From NCBI GenBank assembly GCA_964552765.1, contig CAZKIA010000025.1:1-9054 (forward strand): 9,054 nucleotides of DNA, written 5' to 3'. The notes under the pieces were generated by a model. The model saw nothing but the letters and a program-made list of their open reading frames with translations. It was not told where the DNA came from and did no database searches. Below, piece by piece: positions 6,042 to 9,054 of the stretch (within the stretch, counting starts at the first letter, position 1; every line of letters starts with the position of its first letter). The DNA is from JAPUDQ01 sp964552765. GTDB taxonomy: Bacteria > Patescibacteriota > Saccharimonadia > Saccharimonadales > Saccharimonadaceae. A program made the translations under genes and the position numbers.

Positions 6042-6071
6042 GTTTTTGTTGTACGATGGTTTCTAACATTA

Positions 6072-6100
6072 ATCGTACGAGGTTTTGTCCTATAATGCAA
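6072..6100 (-). promoter_or_regulatory. Possible promoter of the DUF4367-type gene
   Basis: On the minus strand TTGCAT (6100-6095), 17 bp, and TACGAT (6077-6072). Both boxes are imperfect. The start would be near 6065, inside the longer reading frame and about 35 nt before the ATG at 6030. That agrees with the shorter start. It overlaps the plus-strand TATAAT at 6091. Confidence 0.3.
6091..6096 (+). promoter_or_regulatory. -10 box for the PEGA-domain gene
   Basis: A perfect TATAAT on the plus strand in the divergent intergenic region. The hexamer 17 bp upstream (ATTAAT, 6068-6073) is a poor -35. Transcription would start near 6103, giving a leader of about 90 nt to the GTG at 6192. It overlaps the possible minus-strand promoter, so the two divergent genes may compete for polymerase. 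Confidence 0.4.
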
Positions 6101-6191
6101 GTGCTTTTAGTAGGTATAGATTCAATGTATCGTCTCTGTGAAGCTCCTCTCCCCTATTTACCTATATATCAATACCATTTACCATAAGAAG

Positions 6192-7634
6192 GTGAACACG
6201 CATCAATTAAGTAAGCGTCGACGACAAGCTCTATTGTTTTTTACCTATGGGTTTATGACGCTTGCAACGATTGTCATCTCAGCAATATGTATTTTACTCG
6301 TACTGGGGTACCGTTTTGATATCAAAGACCGCACATTAGAACAAGGTGCTCTCTTGCAGTTTCGCTCAACGCCCACTGGAGCAACGATTATCCTTGACGG
6401 TGTCAAGCAGAGCTTCACAACTCCCGGTAAGCTTGAGGTTAAAAGTGGCTCGCACACCATAGAGTTTCAGCGAGAAAAATATCATCCATGGCAAAAGACT
6501 GTTTCGCTTGATGCTGGGGAGTTGCGTTGGCTTAATTATGCACGCTTTGTCCCTGAGACCATCGAGACAAAATCTGTGCTGTCGATTGATACGGCTAGCT
6601 CTGCGTTGCCAACGCCTGACCGTAAATTTTTGGCGGCCGTCACTGAGGCTAAGGCGGGTACCGTTACCATCTATGATCTGCGTGACATTGCACGCATCAC
6701 CGCAAAATCTTATACGATCCCGACAGAGATCTACACGCAGCATCCTGAACAGCCTGGTGTATTTGCAATTGAAGAATGGGACTTTGGCTCACGTTATTTA
6801 CTCATGAGCTATACCAATGCCACGGCAAAACAGTTTATCCGGTTAGACCGGACGACGGCTAGTGGATCACCTTACAATCTGACAAATGAGTTTAATCTGC
6901 CGTTTTCATCGGTGCACTTTTCTGGCACAAGTGGCGCTCTGCTCTATGCCCTTACTGGTCAAGATTTACGCAAAGTTGATACAGGCAACAAATCTGTCTC
7001 TCAGCCGATTGTTACGGGCGTGACTCAGTATAGGCTGTATCGAGAGAATGACATTGCATTTGCGGCAGTGCGTGACGATAAAAAAGTAGCAGGCGTGTAT
7101 CTTGATGGCAAAGAGCATATCGTCAAAAATTTTGCAGTAAGCGACGATGTCATGGTTGATATCACTGAATACTTCTCACATTTTTATCTGGCAATCACCC
7201 ATATGAACCATATCGAGATTATCAAAGACCCGACAGAGGTTTCTCAAGTAAGTGCGGGGCGAGCGTATGCATCATTTGATATGCCCTATCGACCAACCTG
7301 GATTGATTTTGGTTCAAGTGGTCGGTTTTTAATCGTTGGCTCGGGCCGTGCGTATGATAAATACGACCTGGAGACTGATGAGCATGTCGCTGTTAATCCC
7401 GATGAAGTCAATGCAGCCCAAGCCGCCCCTACGTGGCTCGATGACTATTATCTCGTCGATAATCCTACTGGTACTGTTCGTATATACGAATTCGATGGCA
7501 AAAATCGCCACACTATTGCCGCCGCTGAGCCAAGTCTGCCAGCCTTTCTGACAGAAAATGGCAAATATTTGATTAGCTTTGTGAAGAAAAATGACAAGCT
7601 ATCACTTCAGACATCACGACTGATCTTAGATTAA
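6192..7634 (+). CDS. Membrane-anchored PEGA-domain protein
   Basis: A 480-residue protein. A basic start (KRRRQ) is followed by one membrane helix at about 13-38, and the rest is outside. Residues about 52-118 match a PEGA domain: QFRSTPTGATIILDG, a TTPGKLEVKSGSHTIEF core, then aromatic YHPWQKTVSL. PEGA domains are small beta folds common in surface proteins. The remainder has recurring beta-strand-like segments that could form a propeller, for example LPTPDRKFLAAV and GRFLIVGSG, but I see no catalytic motif. Start is uncertain: GTG at 6192 gives a natural N-terminus, while the frame stays open to a GTG at 6138. The bases AAGAAG lie directly against the 6192 GTG, so this Shine-Dalgarno-like run is badly spaced. 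The stop overlaps the convergent sortase stop. Confidence 0.8.
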   Translation: MNTHQLSKRRRQALLFFTYGFMTLATIVISAICILLVLGYRFDIKDRTLEQGALLQFRSTPTGATIILDGVKQSFTTPGKLEVKSGSHTIEFQREKYHPWQKTVSLDAGELRWLNYARFVPETIETKSVLSIDTASSALPTPDRKFLAAVTEAKAGTVTIYDLRDIARITAKSYTIPTEIYTQHPEQPGVFAIEEWDFGSRYLLMSYTNATAKQFIRLDRTTASGSPYNLTNEFNLPFSSVHFSGTSGALLYALTGQDLRKVDTGNKSVSQPIVTGVTQYRLYRENDIAFAAVRDDKKVAGVYLDGKEHIVKNFAVSDDVMVDITEYFSHFYLAITHMNHIEIIKDPTEVSQVSAGRAYASFDMPYRPTWIDFGSSGRFLIVGSGRAYDKYDLETDEHVAVNPDEVNAAQAAPTWLDDYYLVDNPTGTVRIYEFDGKNRHTIAAAEPSLPAFLTENGKYLISFVKKNDKLSLQTSRLILD

Positions 7635-8815
7635 AACCCAAATAGTCGATCGAATAATGTCGGCGAGTTACCAGATATGGTTGTTGCTTGTTCTGATGAG
7701 TTCGATTGAGCGGCTACAGCAGCTTGATCAGGGTTCGGGCTGATCTGCTCGGCATGTACGAGAAAGCGTTTCTGGGCGGTACCGACAGGCGTACAGGTGA
7801 CTAGTGTAACGGTTGGGCGGCTATTCTGTGTGACGAGCTTGCCTACTTCACTCGGCAGTATCGTCTCGGTACTTGTGACGGTATAGGTGTAGCGGACGCT
7901 ATTGTAATTAATATAGAATCGATCACCTTGTGTCATCTGTTCGAGCTGAACAAAGATAAACTTATATGCGCCATCATCGAATACATCATTTGACGAGTGG
8001 CCGAGGAATACCGCGTTACCTTTTTCACCCGGGTTGGCATTTGCGCCTGGGATGGGATAGTGGATGACACCACTCTTGAGCGCGTGCTGTACGACAGGTT
8101 CGTCGAGGCTCGTTACGTCGTAGACCACTGGCGCATCAACATTGATTTTTGGGATGATAATACGTGGCTCTGGCCCGACTTTTGCTGTGCTGGCATCGGC
8201 TAAAATAACGTTCTGTGGGTTGATTGACCCCGGGCTTACATAGGCTTTCACCTGGGCAAACATCAGGCGATTGTACTGTAAGAACAAAAATACTAACATA
8301 ACGGCAAGAGCGCTAAGAATAGGTACGAAGTGCCGACTCTTGCGAGCGCGGGTGGCGTGTTGCTGGATTTTTGAAGTGAGGTCATTTTTAATTTCGGCAA
8401 GCGCTTTATCTTTGGTAATTGACCCCTCTGAGGAAGTACTGGAAGCTGTCGAAGTGCCGCTGCCAATCGTAGTAATTGGTTGCGAGGTCGTAGCCTGCTG
8501 CTGGCGAGCATGATTTTGTGCGAGGTAGTAGCGCTCGTAGTATTGCTGATAATATTGCTGCCACGCTGTGTGATACCGTTGCCACTGCATATCGTTGACA
8601 GGTGTTACCTCAGTGTTGTCACGGGTACGATCATAGGCTTTTTCAAGAGTTTCGTGTTTGATCTCTTGTTGCCGAGAATTTGGGTCGTCGTAGAGTTGAT
8701 CGATTTGTTGGCGCATCAAAGACACCGCAAGATCACGGTCAGGTTTCTGGGTTTGGACAGGCGTATCCCGTTGCGGGACAGTCACCTGGCGCTTTGTATT
8801 GTCATCTGGATTCAT
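7631..8815 (-). CDS. Membrane-anchored sortase with long cytoplasmic tail
   Basis: A 394-residue transpeptidase of the sortase family, which cleaves a sorting signal on exported proteins and links them to the envelope. The catalytic triad is visible: H273 in FLGHS, C341 in TLVTCTPVG and R350 in KRFLVHAE. Residues 1-about 162 form a polar cytoplasmic region with a Tyr/Gln/Trp-rich stretch (about 78-107). A membrane helix follows at about 163-180, then the extracellular catalytic domain at about 215-357. A Ser/Gln-rich tail ends in LFDRLFGF. Typical sortases have only a short N-terminal tail, so the long one is notable. No LPXTG-type sorting signal occurs in the other proteins of this window, so its substrates lie elsewhere. 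The C-terminal stop overlaps the convergent PEGA gene. Subclass is not assigned. Confidence 0.93.
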   Translation of the reverse strand: MNPDDNTKRQVTVPQRDTPVQTQKPDRDLAVSLMRQQIDQLYDDPNSRQQEIKHETLEKAYDRTRDNTEVTPVNDMQWQRYHTAWQQYYQQYYERYYLAQNHARQQQATTSQPITTIGSGTSTASSTSSEGSITKDKALAEIKNDLTSKIQQHATRARKSRHFVPILSALAVMLVFLFLQYNRLMFAQVKAYVSPGSINPQNVILADASTAKVGPEPRIIIPKINVDAPVVYDVTSLDEPVVQHALKSGVIHYPIPGANANPGEKGNAVFLGHSSNDVFDDGAYKFIFVQLEQMTQGDRFYINYNSVRYTYTVTSTETILPSEVGKLVTQNSRPTVTLVTCTPVGTAQKRFLVHAEQISPNPDQAAVAAQSNSSEQATTISGNSPTLFDRLFGF

Positions 8816-8840
8816 TTACGATAGATTCCCACTCTGTTTT

Positions 8841-8869
8841 AGTATACAATTGTTGGGTAACTTTACCAA
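8841..8869 (-). promoter_or_regulatory. Sortase promoter
   Basis: On the minus strand: -35 TTGGTA (8869-8864), 17-bp spacer, -10 TATACT (8846-8841). Transcription should start near 8834, about 19 nt before the ATG at 8815. The leader has only a weak Shine-Dalgarno-like GAGTGGG. Confidence 0.6.
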
Positions 8870-8908
8870 AACTTTACTGGTTAGCTCGTTGTATCTTTTA
8901 TGTCTTGT

Positions 8909-8960
8909 GCCGCGGTGGCGGAATTGGTAGGCAAATTGCTGCACAATTTAAAAATTATCG
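8909..8960 (+). pseudogene. Truncated tRNA-Leu-like 5' half
   Basis: GCCGCGG TGGCGGAATTGGTAG is a typical start of a leucine tRNA (acceptor strand, T8, D arm). It shares the 15 bases GTGGCGGAATTGGTA with the intact tRNA-Leu 59 bp downstream, but has a different acceptor strand. After GGTAGGC it becomes AT-rich and forms AAATTG-CTGCA-CAATTT, which does not give a normal anticodon loop. There is no variable arm, T arm or 3' acceptor strand (CCGCGGC) before the next tRNA begins. It is therefore a broken tRNA gene or a tRNA-like remnant. The exact right end is uncertain. Confidence 0.6.
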
Positions 8961-8967
8961 TATGGAT

Positions 8968-9054
8968 GGGCGAGTGGCGGAATTGGTATACGCGTCAGAC
9001 TCAAAATCTGATGGTCATTCGACCTTGAGGGTTCAAGTCCCTCCTCGCCCACCA
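8968..9054 (+). tRNA. tRNA-Leu(CAA)
   Basis: An 87-nt complete class II tRNA. Acceptor GGGCGAG pairs with CTCGCCC, followed by ACCA, so the CCA end is encoded. The anticodon arm is TCAGA-CTCAAAA-TCTGA with anticodon CAA at 9002-9004, reading TTG. The long variable arm has GGTC-ATTC-GACC, and the T arm is GAGGG-TTCAAGT-CCCTC. It ends at the last base of the window. Confidence 0.97.

Noticed and set aside
8480..8824. 114-residue plus-strand reading frame over the sortase N-terminus
   Set aside because: Antisense to the sortase gene and its promoter side, hydrophobic low-complexity translation, no ribosome binding site.
1..9054. Recoded TGA (Gracilibacteria/SR1 genetic code)
   Set aside because: TGA terminates both the YerB-like gene and gltX at the expected protein ends, and no gene needs read-through.

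Overview
The window looks like a piece of a Patescibacteria (Candidate Phyla Radiation) genome, most likely Candidatus Saccharibacteria. That is an inference from gene content: a membrane-anchored sortase with a long cytoplasmic tail, a PEGA-domain surface protein, a DUF4367-type membrane protein next to gltX, and a YerB/DUF3048 protein next to a two-component pair. TGA ends both the YerB and the gltX genes, so this is not a lineage that reads TGA as glycine (Gracilibacteria/SR1). Genes are tightly packed and several overlap at their start or stop codons.

Layout. Positions 1-299 hold no protein gene. They carry two identical 55-bp direct repeats, each the 5' half of a tRNA-Glu(CTC) on the minus strand with its own promoter, separated by 126 bp that contain three perfect hairpins. 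Positions 300-3366 (minus) form a three-gene operon: YerB-like anchored protein, histidine kinase, then a receiver-only response regulator, joined by ATGA and TAATG overlaps. Positions 3420-4973 (minus) hold gltX, glutamyl-tRNA synthetase, with an unusual in-frame insertion of about 35 residues encoded by a run of inverted repeats. A short tandem repeat lies at 5011-5049. Positions 5044-6030 (minus) encode a membrane protein with a basic cytoplasmic tail and a DUF4367-like outer domain. From the divergent intergenic region, a PEGA-domain membrane-anchored protein runs on the plus strand (6192-7634). It meets a convergent sortase gene (7631-8815, minus), and the two stop codons overlap. The right edge has a truncated tRNA-Leu-like 5' half and then a complete tRNA-Leu(CAA) with encoded CCA, ending at the last base of the window.

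How the genes fit together. Five of the six identified proteins apart from the response regulator and gltX products act at or outside the membrane or are anchored in it: the YerB-like protein, the kinase, the DUF4367-like protein, the PEGA protein and the sortase. The kinase has almost no external loop, so the YerB-like protein encoded just upstream is a candidate sensor partner. The response regulator has no output domain, so its effect is probably by protein-protein contact. The promoters of the YerB operon and of gltX sit 6-7 nt from their ATG codons, which predicts leaderless mRNAs.

The observations most worth a second look are the duplicated tRNA-Glu 5' half with two promoters, the palindromic in-frame insert in gltX, and the YerB/loop-less kinase/receiver-only operon.
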